Below are positions 34,855 to 43,874 of a stretch of DNA of 64,000 nucleotides, piece after piece. Below the pieces are notes generated by a model, which saw only the letters and a program-made list of their open reading frames with translations, searched no databases and was not told where the DNA came from. The position numbers were made by a program, and so were the translations under genes. This DNA comes from Chryseobacterium aquifrigidense (GTDB taxonomy: Bacteria > Bacteroidota > Bacteroidia > Flavobacteriales > Weeksellaceae), in assembly GCF_006716485.1 (NCBI RefSeq), contig NZ_VFPD01000001.1, positions 3,308,393 to 3,372,392 on the forward strand, written 5' to 3'. Position 1 is the first letter of the stretch, and each line of letters begins with the position of its first letter.

Positions 34855-37182
34855 TTACTGATTTTCTTTTGTTATGGATACGATTTCTTTTGAATCTTCC
34901 TTATTCATAAAACTGAATAATACATCCGGCAGCTCATTGTGACAAGGATCCTCAGAGGTTCTATTCGTATTAAGGCTTCTATTGGTAACTTTTGCTGCAG
35001 AAAACATTACAATTCCTCCATCTTTTCTGAGAGTTGCCAATTCTTCATTCTTAGTACTCGGGTCAAAGTTTCCGAAGCACATTACATTATTTTTGGTTTG
35101 AAGGAGCGGAAACTTTTCAGCAGTAATCCCGGATAGGATGGTTCCGTTTAATTTGAATAATTTATAATCTCCGTCAAAATTCCTGTGCGCTATAATTTCA
35201 GCAACACCATCTGCATCAATGTCTCCTACAGCCAGTCCTTTCCAGTCTGACGCAGAGCCCCAGTTTGTAAATTCAGAAACTTTTGTGAGAACGCCACTAT
35301 CGTTAACACGGTAAACGTGTATACCATTATACATTAAATTATTGTCATCCGCATCAACAAGTAATACGATCTCATCTTTTGTATCCCCATCGAGATCACC
35401 GGATGCCACTGCTTTGATCTTAGAATTAGCAGGCAGATTAAGTGAATTTACATATACTGACTGTATATCTGTACCATTGAACTTATATACATGAACCTCT
35501 TTATTATAATTTCTTACTGTAATAACATCATCTTTTCCCCCACTGATATAATTTCCTGCTGTTACACCTACCCATTCTGACTGCGCTCCCCAACCAGTAT
35601 ATTTTGCATGCTGAACGATATTACCATTATCAACTTTTAAAACATATATCCCATTTTCGCTGGCATCTGCATGATCACTTAACGCTACAATTTCACTTTT
35701 GCTATCTCCAAAAAAATCACCGGCAGCCAGACCTTTCCAGTTATATGAAGCTCCCATTACTTTACTGCTGGTCACTTGCTGAAACGCTCTGTCATGGGGT
35801 TCCAGAGTCTGCATCAACCCATCAAAATTTCTTATCACGACAAATTCATCGTCGCTGTCTCCATCAAAATTACCGCTTGCAATTCCCCTCCAGTCAGAAT
35901 CTTCTCCATACTCATGATCTGTATTGACGGGCACAATTAAGTTTTCAAAATTTGATAAAAGAGCCCACGTGATAGAAGAATCAAATACGGTTATATTGCT
36001 GTAATAATTTTTGGCTGCCTGTAAATCTGAAACTATCTGATATAGTGTTTTATCGTCATATTGAGATAAATACAACCATAAATAAGCTGTATAAGTGCCA
36101 TATCTGGGAGTTACAGCAGGATCAGAGGTATTAATATTATACTTGATATTCCAATTCTCACCATTATAATTAACCCCATTTTTTATATGCAGAGGAGAGA
36201 TATAAATATCTTTAGTCAGCGTTTTAGTATAGGCATTTATATCTGCAGTGGTATAAATAAGGTTTCCATTAATTGAAATACCATACTTATTGCATTCATA
36301 AGGAAAGGCAGCCGTTAAATCAGCATGAGAAATATCTTCACGTAAAGTATCGTGCTTCCAATAGGTCCAGACATTAGATCCTAAGCTGGCATTAAGTTGT
36401 GTATTTGCTTTTATAAAATTGGCGATTTGATTGAGCTGGACAAGATAATTGTTTTCACCTGTTGCCCTGTACATCTGCACCAGCACTCTTCCCACAGAGC
36501 TTTGCATATTAAAAGGTAAGATTACTCCCGGAAAAGCTATTGGTGGATTATTATCGCTGCGTTCTTTGTAATATCCTATCGTGTTGTTAGAACCAGGTTC
36601 TATAAACCATTGGCCCGTATGGTAAGCAAGTGTTTCTTTTATTTTTTGGATGAGATCATTAGCAATTGTTATATAGGTTTGACCTGCATAACGACCTATT
36701 GAATCATATGTTAAATTTTGAATAGTACTGTCTTTTTTAACGATTGCTGCAAACTTAGCCATAGGATAGGTAATATTGGCACTATGTACCAAATGCGAAT
36801 AAGGCAACCCTGTTGTATCTGTTACCGCATTATAATGGTTAGTAGACCAGGCAGCACCGGAAACATGGCGATAATCATAAATTATCGGGTATCCCAATGT
36901 AGGATTTCTCAAATCATCTCTCCTGTCAATGGTATTTCCGATACACTGGATTAAAGTTTCAGCATATTTTTTTTCAAGTGTTTTTTCATACATTAAAACC
37001 AATGCTTCCATATGGGCAGGGACAGCCCACGCGAACTCAAGCTGATCTGTACTTGTTGAATTACCATTCCATTGATCAAGGCCTCTGGTATCAAAAAGAC
37101 GTTTAAAATAAGATTGGGAACCTGATTGAGAATAGGATTTTATTGCAAAAAAAACAATAAGAATTGTAAAGATTTTTTTCAT
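34855..37182 (-). CDS. Secreted protein with helical toroid-like domain and FG-GAP repeats
   Basis: A 775-residue exported protein, signal peptide ending KSYSQ. Residues 20-420 are helical and resemble an alpha/alpha-toroid enzyme (EFAWAVPAHMEALVLMYEKT, GRVLVQMYRATGENNYLVQLNQ, EDISHADLTAAFPYECNKYG), as in polysaccharide hydrolases, lyases and epimerases. Residues 430-740 hold at least six FG-GAP/VCBS repeats with calcium-like loops (GNFDGDSDDEFVV, GDLDGDTKDEIVLL, GDIDADGVAEIIA), expected to form a beta-propeller. No type IX sorting domain is evident. The catalytic activity is not identified; carbohydrate binding or processing is a guess. Confidence 0.7.
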   Translation of the reverse strand: MKKIFTILIVFFAIKSYSQSGSQSYFKRLFDTRGLDQWNGNSTSTDQLEFAWAVPAHMEALVLMYEKTLEKKYAETLIQCIGNTIDRRDDLRNPTLGYPIIYDYRHVSGAAWSTNHYNAVTDTTGLPYSHLVHSANITYPMAKFAAIVKKDSTIQNLTYDSIGRYAGQTYITIANDLIQKIKETLAYHTGQWFIEPGSNNTIGYYKERSDNNPPIAFPGVILPFNMQSSVGRVLVQMYRATGENNYLVQLNQIANFIKANTQLNASLGSNVWTYWKHDTLREDISHADLTAAFPYECNKYGISINGNLIYTTADINAYTKTLTKDIYISPLHIKNGVNYNGENWNIKYNINTSDPAVTPRYGTYTAYLWLYLSQYDDKTLYQIVSDLQAAKNYYSNITVFDSSITWALLSNFENLIVPVNTDHEYGEDSDWRGIASGNFDGDSDDEFVVIRNFDGLMQTLEPHDRAFQQVTSSKVMGASYNWKGLAAGDFFGDSKSEIVALSDHADASENGIYVLKVDNGNIVQHAKYTGWGAQSEWVGVTAGNYISGGKDDVITVRNYNKEVHVYKFNGTDIQSVYVNSLNLPANSKIKAVASGDLDGDTKDEIVLLVDADDNNLMYNGIHVYRVNDSGVLTKVSEFTNWGSASDWKGLAVGDIDADGVAEIIAHRNFDGDYKLFKLNGTILSGITAEKFPLLQTKNNVMCFGNFDPSTKNEELATLRKDGGIVMFSAAKVTNRSLNTNRTSEDPCHNELPDVLFSFMNKEDSKEIVSITKENQ

Positions 37183-37238
37183 GTTAATAGCTTTGATTAA
37201 GTGAGTTGAGTGAGATTTTTCTCATGATTCTACTTAAA

Positions 37239-37246
37239 CAAATATA
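37239..37246 (-). promoter_or_regulatory. -7 box of the FG-GAP protein gene
   Basis: Minus strand TATATTTG, 57 bp before the start codon. No well-placed -33 box. Confidence 0.38.
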
Positions 37247-37341
37247 AGTGTTTTAGTCACCAATCATGGAATTTATTTTGTGAACATTTAGCCCCCCAGT
37301 AAAGCAAGCGAAAAGTTAAAGCTCAGACTTGAAAAAAATAA

Positions 37342-37364
37342 AGCCTTTCAAATTTTGAAAGGCT
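37342..37364 (-). terminator. Terminator of the T9SS beta-helix gene
   Basis: Palindromic hairpin AGCCTTTCAAA/TTTGAAAGGCT, 27 bp after the minus-strand stop, followed by a T-rich run. Confidence 0.82.
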
Positions 37365-37391
37365 AAAAATAGGTTAAGATGTACAAATAAC

Positions 37392-39062
37392 TTATTCTTT
37401 AATAAATTGTTCTGTAATTATTTTCTTTTCTGTGACTACATTTAGGATATAGTTTCCATTCGGAAATGCTGAAATATTTATTTGTGATTCCTTTGTAGTT
37501 TTTATGAGTTGACCTGCCAGATTAAAAATTTCAACCTTTACAATTTTATCACCAGTTTTTATATTTAAAACATCTTTAGCAGGATTTGGATAAATTTTAA
37601 AATCATGAATGGGTACTTCTGCCACACCAAGACTTCCCATCAATTCATAAGCTCCGGCATCAGGGTTACCCATACGGGCTGTTCCTCTTATATCATCTGT
37701 AGGAGCATCTGTCATCATCCCGTAATTAACAGCAACGCTATTAGGTAACAAGGACAATCCATCATCTGAAGTTCTTAAAATTCCATCTGCTCCAAAAATA
37801 TTGGTTTCATCTGTAAAGCCTGGATTCGTCTGAAATATATTATTAGGATAACCATATAAAGAATTTTGGTTTGCCAAAGTATAAAATCCCTGCGGCAACT
37901 GAAACAGGTTATTATAGAAGTAATTTTCAGCCGGCCAGTCATTATGATTTTTATAATCTGCTCCGGGCTGACTATCTGTACCATTAATATTACCCCAGAA
38001 TATATTATTTTTTACGTAGTTATTTCCCAGATAGGTAAAAAATCCACCTCCCCTTGTTCCCGTATTTTTATAAATGGTATTGTTGATGACTTTATTGTTT
38101 CCATAATAAAGAAAAATACCTCCTCCCATGTAGTTTGTAGTATTTTCGTAAAGGAGATTATTGACGATGAGATTCGAACCCTTTTCAGTATAAATACCGC
38201 CGCCGCCATAATAATAAGTATCAATCAGACTGATCCCTCCTTTATTTTTAGCGATCACATTTTTACTGATCACATTATTTACACCTAAAACTGCATATAT
38301 ACCCCCACCATCGCCGGTAGCAGTATTATCATGAATATAATTATTGGTAATGGTATTGGTTCCTTCAAATACACTAACGCCTCCACCATCATAGAAGGCT
38401 TTATTATTATAAATCTCATTGTTAGAAATGATATTATTACCATTTGACGTGTAAATGCCTCCACTTGAATAGCCGGAATTCATATAAATCCTGTTATTCG
38501 AAATTGTATTATTTCCATTAATAAAATAGATGGCAGGACCTGCTAATCTCGAAGCAACATTTCCGTTTAGATTATTATTAACAGTACCATTCGCAAAGCC
38601 ATTAGTAATAGAAAATCCATCTAATCTCACACCAATTGCATTGATACTATTACCAGAAAACAATACAACATGGTAACAGTTGTCAGTTTTAGTTCCTAAG
38701 GTACCTATATCACCGCTCAGAATTGTTATATTATTGTTGATATTTCGGTCTGTTAAAGATATTTCAGTTCCATTAAATCCACCATACACAGAAATACCGT
38801 CTTTTAAATAAAACGTTTTATCCTGACTATCCGAAGGAGAGCTGTTTCCAAAGGGGTCTCTTGCTGGAATATAAGTTCCGCTGGATACCCAGATTTCATC
38901 CCCAATCTGGCTCGCATTGATGACTGTCTGTAAATCATTACTTGCAGTAGCCCAAGAAGTGTAAGGTGCACTTCCGGTACTGGAATTAATATTCACATAC
39001 CTTACTGTTGAAGAAATTGCAATGGAATTCAATATAAAAAGTAAAAAGTAGATTTTTTTCAT
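37392..39062 (-). CDS. Parallel beta-helix protein with type IX secretion sorting domain
   Basis: A 556-residue secreted protein from the ATG at 39062 (MKKIYFLLFILNSIAISS, a signal peptide); a start 30 bp upstream would mask this signal. The middle (about 130-420) is a chain of Asn/Gly-rich repeats of roughly 23 residues such as NTITNNYIHDNTATGDGGGI and NKVINNTIYKNTGTRGGGF, typical of right-handed parallel beta-helices. The end is a type A T9SS sorting domain (FKIYPNPAKDVLNIKTG, then LAGQLIKT and NGNYILNV), which directs it through the T9SS to the surface or medium. Possibly a polysaccharide-binding or lyase-like protein; no catalytic triad was recognised. Confidence 0.85.
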   Translation of the reverse strand: MKKIYFLLFILNSIAISSTVRYVNINSSTGSAPYTSWATASNDLQTVINASQIGDEIWVSSGTYIPARDPFGNSSPSDSQDKTFYLKDGISVYGGFNGTEISLTDRNINNNITILSGDIGTLGTKTDNCYHVVLFSGNSINAIGVRLDGFSITNGFANGTVNNNLNGNVASRLAGPAIYFINGNNTISNNRIYMNSGYSSGGIYTSNGNNIISNNEIYNNKAFYDGGGVSVFEGTNTITNNYIHDNTATGDGGGIYAVLGVNNVISKNVIAKNKGGISLIDTYYYGGGGIYTEKGSNLIVNNLLYENTTNYMGGGIFLYYGNNKVINNTIYKNTGTRGGGFFTYLGNNYVKNNIFWGNINGTDSQPGADYKNHNDWPAENYFYNNLFQLPQGFYTLANQNSLYGYPNNIFQTNPGFTDETNIFGADGILRTSDDGLSLLPNSVAVNYGMMTDAPTDDIRGTARMGNPDAGAYELMGSLGVAEVPIHDFKIYPNPAKDVLNIKTGDKIVKVEIFNLAGQLIKTTKESQINISAFPNGNYILNVVTEKKIITEQFIKE

Positions 39063-39089
39063 TAGCCGATGATGTTCATAATTATCGTG

Positions 39090-39097
39090 CAAATATA
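39090..39097 (-). promoter_or_regulatory. -7 box of the T9SS beta-helix gene
   Basis: Minus strand TATATTTG, 28 bp before the ATG at 39062. It supports that start over the upstream one. Confidence 0.42.
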
Positions 39098-39180
39098 CTT
39101 TTTATAAGTCAGGATAAAAAAAATAACACACCAAAAAGTGTCATTTCAATACAGTTTGATTGTTTTTCAGACATAAAAAA

Positions 39181-39207
39181 AGCACATTTCCTTATTGAAA
39201 ATGTGCT
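39181..39207 (-). terminator. Terminator downstream of tRNA-His
   Basis: AGCACATTT and AAATGTGCT pair across a short loop, 8 bp beyond the tRNA 3' end, followed on the minus strand by a run of T residues. Confidence 0.75.
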
Positions 39208-39214
39208 AATTTAG

Positions 39215-39289
<75 letters not shown>

Positions 39290-39324
39290 GTTTTCTGAGT
39301 GCAAATATAGGACAATTTCCTCAA

Positions 39325-40044
39325 CTACCAAACAATTCCATCAAAATTTTTCAAAGAAATTAATTTCTCAGATGTAAAGCCCTCAGCGTAAGTCACTCCC
39401 GATAATCGCCCTAAATCCTGAGCTCGGTAAGTTAAGCTTTCATAAAAGTCTTTTGTGGTAATTGGAGTTTCAGGTTCTTTAGAAGTTGGATCATAAAACT
39501 GAGTTTTGTATGCCATGCAGGCTTCCAGTTTTTTATTAAGATGTTCTGAAATGTCAATGACAAATTCCGGTTTGATATCTTTCCACTGAATATAATGAAA
39601 TACATGTTTTGGTCTCCACACTTCCTGGGATTCTCCATCAAGTACTGTTTCAATTTTTCTCAGTCCTGACAAAAAGCACGCATCCGACACTAATTTCGCT
39701 CCTTTTGCATGGTCCGGATGTCTATCATCAATCGCATTAGCTAAGACGATTTCCGGGCGGTATTTGCGAATCATTTTTACAATCCTCATCTGGTATTCTT
39801 CAGAATTGACCAAAAATCCGTCTTTCATTCCCAGATTCTCTCTTGCAGAAAGCCCCAGAATTTTGGCAGCATCTGCAGCTTCGGCTTTTCTGGTTTCATC
39901 AGTGCCTCTTGTTCCGAGCTCACCTCTGGTAAGATCTACGACCACACATTTTTTTCCTTCAGAGACCATTTTAGCAATAGTTCCGCCACATCCAAGTTCT
40001 ATATCGTCGGGATGAGCTCCAAAAGCAAGTATATCAGTTTTCAT
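39325..40044 (-). CDS. bshB1: Bacillithiol biosynthesis deacetylase BshB1
   Basis: A 239-residue zinc hydrolase of the LmbE/PIG-L family that removes the acetyl group from GlcNAc-malate in bacillithiol synthesis. The metal motif AHPDD (residues 10-14) and the second site HPDH are present. The family-like segments TRGELGTRGT and GVTYAEGF near the C-terminus, typical of BshB1, separate it from general LmbE proteins. Bacteroidota commonly make bacillithiol. Other bsh genes are not in this window. A TATCTTTG -7 box lies 5 bp upstream. Confidence 0.92.
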   Translation of the reverse strand: MKTDILAFGAHPDDIELGCGGTIAKMVSEGKKCVVVDLTRGELGTRGTDETRKAEAADAAKILGLSARENLGMKDGFLVNSEEYQMRIVKMIRKYRPEIVLANAIDDRHPDHAKGAKLVSDACFLSGLRKIETVLDGESQEVWRPKHVFHYIQWKDIKPEFVIDISEHLNKKLEACMAYKTQFYDPTSKEPETPITTKDFYESLTYRAQDLGRLSGVTYAEGFTSEKLISLKNFDGIVW

Positions 40045-40049
40045 AAATT

Positions 40050-40081
40050 CAAAGATAGGATTTAAAATAAAAACTTCCCAA
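40050..40081 (-). promoter_or_regulatory. Promoter of bshB1 close to the start codon
   Basis: Minus strand TATCTTTG at 40057-40050 ends 5 bp before the ATG. A TTG (40081-40079) lies 21 bp upstream of it. The -33 part overlaps the terminator of the TPR gene, and the mRNA may be almost leaderless. Confidence 0.45.
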
Positions 40082-40102
40082 ACATAAGGAATGGGAAGTT
40101 TT
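40070..40102 (-). terminator. Terminator of the ExbB-TonB-TPR gene cluster
   Basis: AAAACTTCCC/GGGAAGTTTT stem with a 12-nt loop, 24 bp after the TPR gene stop, in the minus direction. Confidence 0.78.
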
Positions 40103-40126
40103 AATATCTATAATTTAAAATTTAAA

Positions 40127-41779
40127 TTACTTGTTGATTTCTGCATTTAATTTTACAGCATCCTGATAAGTAGGATCTAACTGTAAAGACTTTGCAACAT
40201 AATCTTTTGCTTTTGCAGCATCAGAATCTTTACTCATGTAAGCTACTGCAAAGTAGGCGTAAGCAAGAGTCTGCTTGTTAGCTTCCTGATCAGCAGGTTT
40301 TACTGTACTGATGAATTTCTCATAAGCCAATTTTGCTGCTTCATTGTTACCAGCTTGTTGGTAAGAATATCCCTGACTGTAATATGCCGGAGCCCAATCC
40401 GGAAGAAGAGCAGACATTTTTTGCCATGTAAGAATTGCTCCGTTCCAGTTTTTCGCATCCTGATAAGCTGTTGCCAACTTGAATAATGCATCAGAATCCT
40501 GGCTATTAGCAGCAACCTGCTTTTTCAATGCTTCAATAGCAGGGTTAGTAGGCCCTTTATCTGCTTCAGCTTGAGAAGCACCTCCACCACCTGCGATGTT
40601 TGCTAATTCAAGATCCCACTTCATTGTTTCATCTTTAGCAGCTTTTGCAATAGCAACTTTCTGCTGAGATTCCGTCATTAAAGCTGTTTTTTTAGCAGCA
40701 TCTTTTTCATCTTTTGCTAAACCTGCTGCAATAAGACCTTGTAAACCCTGGTCAGCAGGCTGCACTCTTGTTTTCTCAGCCTGAGAAACGAAAGTATCCA
40801 TATTTTGCTTAGCATCTGCGTAGTTTTTATCGGCATATGCATTGTAAGCTCTTAATTTGAATTTAATAGGATCGTCGATTTTATCAAAAATCTTGTCTAA
40901 TACCATTTTAGAGTTTGCATAATCTTCGTTTGTGAAGTATAGTTTTGCAATTTCCAATTGAGTATACGGATCTTCATCAGCATATTTTGTATAGTTGATA
41001 AGGTCTTGCGTAGCTTTTGCATTCTGCTGATATCTGATATCATAACCAGCCAACGCTTTGTATGCCGGAGCATAAGTAGGATCTACAGCAATTGCTTTAT
41101 CAATACTTTCTTTTGCATTTTTCCACACTTGTGCCGCCATCCATAAAGTTGCCATTCTTGTGTAAACAGAAGCTTTATTTTTAGCAGTAGGTAATGCTTT
41201 ATCATAAGCAGACATAGCCTCTCCCGGCATTCTCTTTAATCTGTAAGCATCTCCTAATGTATAATAATAATGTGCAGGAACACCTTTTTTCTCAGCTTTC
41301 TCGATAGCTTTAGTCAAAAACTGGATAGCCAGATCCGGTGAACTGTTTTTTTCGAATAGAGTTAAAGCTTCTGCTGCTCTGAAAAGAACTTCAGCATCTT
41401 TTTCTCTTGAATCAGTAACTACTTTCTGAATTTCAGCAATGGCATTTTTATCACCTTTACCTAATTTCACAGCAGCTAAACCGATTTTGTTCAGATAGCT
41501 TTTACCATCAGCAGCTAAGCCTTTATTGAAATTTTCAATGGCCTTAGCATAATCCGGCTCTCCTTGTCTTAAGAAAGTATTTCCCAAATAGAAGTAGTTT
41601 TCAGCTGTAGGTTCTTTAGCGATCATTTCAGTGAAGTTTGTTTTTGCCTGTGCAAATTTATCACTGTCTATACTGTTGATACCATCCTGCAATGTCTGTG
41701 CAGAGGCAAAACCGGTAAAAAATACCACGGCTGCTCCAAAAGCAATCTTCTTTACATTCATATTCATTATATCTTTCAT
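40127..41779 (-). CDS. Tetratricopeptide repeat protein, exported
   Basis: A 550-residue protein with a signal peptide (GAAVVFFTGFASAQ) and about ten TPR units, for example ENYFYLGNTFLRQGEPDYAKAIENF and APAYYSQGYSYQQAGNNEAAKLAYEKF. It is periplasmic, and TPRs suggest scaffold or assembly roles. Three ATGs (41779, 41767, 41761) are possible; the mature protein is unaffected. It is the last gene of a same-strand cluster following exbB-exbD-exbD-tonB, a small membrane protein and a PstS-like lipoprotein, which suggests a partner of the TonB energy system. Function not known directly. Confidence 0.85.
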   Translation of the reverse strand: MKDIMNMNVKKIAFGAAVVFFTGFASAQTLQDGINSIDSDKFAQAKTNFTEMIAKEPTAENYFYLGNTFLRQGEPDYAKAIENFNKGLAADGKSYLNKIGLAAVKLGKGDKNAIAEIQKVVTDSREKDAEVLFRAAEALTLFEKNSSPDLAIQFLTKAIEKAEKKGVPAHYYYTLGDAYRLKRMPGEAMSAYDKALPTAKNKASVYTRMATLWMAAQVWKNAKESIDKAIAVDPTYAPAYKALAGYDIRYQQNAKATQDLINYTKYADEDPYTQLEIAKLYFTNEDYANSKMVLDKIFDKIDDPIKFKLRAYNAYADKNYADAKQNMDTFVSQAEKTRVQPADQGLQGLIAAGLAKDEKDAAKKTALMTESQQKVAIAKAAKDETMKWDLELANIAGGGGASQAEADKGPTNPAIEALKKQVAANSQDSDALFKLATAYQDAKNWNGAILTWQKMSALLPDWAPAYYSQGYSYQQAGNNEAAKLAYEKFISTVKPADQEANKQTLAYAYFAVAYMSKDSDAAKAKDYVAKSLQLDPTYQDAVKLNAEINK

Positions 41780-41870
41780 TTTATATTTTCTAATAATTGA
41801 GTTTTATTCTACACAATTTTCAGACCAAATCAAAATTTTTAATGGGGATAAATTGTGAATTTAATATTTT

Positions 41871-42743
41871 TTAACGCATCTGCACTTCTCTCTTATAAAT
41901 ATTATAAGGTTGAAGGCCTTCTTTCTGTACAATTTTCTGTCCTAAATGAGTACATGAAAATCTTATAAATCCATTGGCAATATTGAAATTCCCTTCGTTG
42001 ATCAGGAAATAAAGTACTCTTGTAAACGGATATTCCATGGTACGAAGTCCGTCAAAATCCGCATTATACGATTTTCCATTTTCTACTACAGGAAGAACCT
42101 TCACCATCTCTCTCAATTTTTCTGAAGTTTTATCATAAGGACGGCTAAAAGTATTTAATCCAACAACACCTATTTTATCAGGATATTTTCCTAATTCCTC
42201 TATAATCTTCTGGTTTCCCGGAATAATGGAAAATTTCAGGTCTTTTGGTTGTTTTTTCAGTTTCTCAGCAACAAAATTCAGGTTACTGGAGTTGGTTCCG
42301 TCAAAAATAAATTCCTTTTTATCAGATATCAAACCGCTGTTGATTTCTTCCATTGAAATACTTTCTTTCGGAGAATCTTTAGGAACAACAAAAACTACTG
42401 CATCTGCAGCGAATTTAGCAGGAAGAAACTTTAAATCTGTTCTTTCCTCATATGTTTTTATTTCTTCAGGATTAAGATTTCTGGACATTACCACCACTTT
42501 AGCACTTCCTTTCAAAAGATCAAGAAGTCCCAGGTCTTCTTTCTTCCTTTCTACTTTGATATGTGTTTCAGGATAGTTGATCATATATCCTTCAGCTAAT
42601 GCTTCTGTAACGCTTTGAAAAGATTCGTCAGTAAAAATTGTAAGATCACCTTTGTGATAGGAAGGAGTATTTTTCTCCTTTTTGCAGCTTGCCAGCATCA
42701 TGCTCAAAACAAAAATTACTGCAAGCTTAAAACTATTCTTCAT
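41871..42743 (-). CDS. PstS-like phosphate-binding-fold lipoprotein
   Basis: A 290-residue substrate-binding lipoprotein (lipobox LASC at Cys20) from the ATG at 42743; a longer frame starting at 42794 would bury the signal peptide. The fold is the PBP type II of phosphate-binding PstS (FTDESFQSVTEALAEGYMINYPETHIKV, then VVVMSRNLNPEE and YPFTRVLYFLINEG). No pstCAB genes are nearby; instead it sits in a TonB/ExbBD cluster. It overlaps the preceding small membrane gene by 11 bp. The ligand may be phosphate or something else. Confidence 0.82.
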   Translation of the reverse strand: MKNSFKLAVIFVLSMMLASCKKEKNTPSYHKGDLTIFTDESFQSVTEALAEGYMINYPETHIKVERKKEDLGLLDLLKGSAKVVVMSRNLNPEEIKTYEERTDLKFLPAKFAADAVVFVVPKDSPKESISMEEINSGLISDKKEFIFDGTNSSNLNFVAEKLKKQPKDLKFSIIPGNQKIIEELGKYPDKIGVVGLNTFSRPYDKTSEKLREMVKVLPVVENGKSYNADFDGLRTMEYPFTRVLYFLINEGNFNIANGFIRFSCTHLGQKIVQKEGLQPYNIYKREVQMR

Positions 42744-42930
42744 TTCTCGATTTTTTAATTCTTGAGATCGCCCTGTAAATTCTAAAAATACCATAAATAA
42801 TAAGCACTACTCCTAATGCATAAGCAACAGCAGGCTCTAAAATAGTAAAGAAGAATTTGTAGACAATCACTACAATTCCTAAAACGATATAAAACAATCC
42901 CGTAACCAGGGATAACCAATTGAACATCAT
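42733..42930 (-). CDS. Small two-helix membrane protein
   Basis: A 65-residue protein with two predicted transmembrane segments (WLSLVTGLFYIVLGIVVIVY and PAVAYALGVVLIIYGIFRIY) and a basic C-terminus. It resembles short DUF308-like hydrophobic proteins, but I do not recognise a defined family. Two adjacent ATGs (42930, 42927) serve as start. It overlaps the PstS-like gene by 11 bp and follows a hairpin after tonB, so it may begin a sub-operon. Its consistent place in this cluster suggests a real gene. Confidence 0.65.
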   Translation of the reverse strand: MMFNWLSLVTGLFYIVLGIVVIVYKFFFTILEPAVAYALGVVLIIYGIFRIYRAISRIKKSRNEE

Positions 42931-42954
42931 GTAACAAAAATACCAAAAAAAATA

Positions 42955-42982
42955 AAAAGAGAAGCATATGCTTCTCTTTTTA
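42955..42982 (-). terminator. Terminator after tonB
   Basis: Perfect 28-bp palindrome with arms AAAAAGAGAAGCAT and ATGCTTCTCTTTTT, 23 bp past the tonB stop. It would separate the exbB-exbD-exbD-tonB transcript from the small membrane protein gene, or attenuate it. Confidence 0.82.
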
Positions 42983-43005
42983 TTTATATTTTGAATAAAT
43001 AAGTC

Positions 43006-43845
43006 TTATTCAAAGTTCATAGTAAATGGTACGCTATAGTAAGATCTAACGCTCTCCCCGTTTCTCTTCGCAGGAGTCCATTTTTTAAGTTTCTTAACTA
43101 CACGCATTGCTTCGCTGTTGAAGTCGCCATTTGGAGATTTCTCTTCAATAGTAACATTCGAAACAGTTCCGTCTTTTTCTACAACGAACTTAAGCTTCGC
43201 TTTAAGTGTTCCTTCACCTCCTTCCATCAAAGATGTATCGAAGTTATCTCCCAAGAACTTTCTTAATGCTCCCATACCTCCAGGATATTCTGCAGACTGG
43301 TCAACATCTTTATAGATCTCGTTAGGGTTGTTCGCTTTTACTTCTACTGTACTAGCTTTAGTACCTGTAGATGGTGGTGGCGGTGGTGGCGTATAAGCCG
43401 GAGCTTTTACACCCTCCTGATTCTGTAAACCAGTTGTAGTTTCCAACTGCTTAGAAATCGGTGGTGGTGGAGTTTCAATTTTCGGAGCTTTTACAGGCTC
43501 AGGAACTACGTTCTGAATCACCTCAATTTTCTCTTCCTCTTTTGGAGGAGGAGGTGGTGGTGGTTCTTCTTCTTTAGGCTGCTCGATAATCGGTTCTTCT
43601 TCGATAATATCTACTAGATCTGCCTTAACTTCTTGCTTAGGCGGAGCTGTAAGATTTTTAATCGTAAGATAGATGAACGGAGACAAAGCTGCCAGAAGGA
43701 ATAAAGCGGTTCCGATAATAAAAGACTTTGTTAAAAGTCTCGGATACTGATGTCTAAGATCATAGGCACCATATTCCTTGTTTCTATTTTCAAATACGAT
43801 CTCGTCTAATGTAAGATTCTGACCGTATACATTTTCATCTGCCAT
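43006..43845 (-). CDS. tonB: Energy transducer TonB
   Basis: A 279-residue periplasmic linker anchored by one N-terminal helix (SFIIGTALFLLAALSPFIYLTI, about 37-58). A Glu/Pro-rich periplasmic spacer follows (EEEPPPPPPPKEEEKIEV), and the C-terminal TonB domain reads YPGGMGALRKFLGDN, KFVVEKDGTVSNVTI, VVKKLKKWTPAKRNGE. It passes proton-motive force from ExbBD to TonB-dependent outer-membrane receptors. It has a DUF-type N-terminal extension (NLTLDEIVFENRNKEYGAYDLR) typical of Bacteroidota TonB. It lies 29 bp after the second exbD. Confidence 0.93.
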   Translation of the reverse strand: MADENVYGQNLTLDEIVFENRNKEYGAYDLRHQYPRLLTKSFIIGTALFLLAALSPFIYLTIKNLTAPPKQEVKADLVDIIEEEPIIEQPKEEEPPPPPPPKEEEKIEVIQNVVPEPVKAPKIETPPPPISKQLETTTGLQNQEGVKAPAYTPPPPPPSTGTKASTVEVKANNPNEIYKDVDQSAEYPGGMGALRKFLGDNFDTSLMEGGEGTLKAKLKFVVEKDGTVSNVTIEEKSPNGDFNSEAMRVVKKLKKWTPAKRNGESVRSYYSVPFTMNFE

Positions 43846-43874
43846 AGATTAGATATAACAATTTTATGGTTAAA

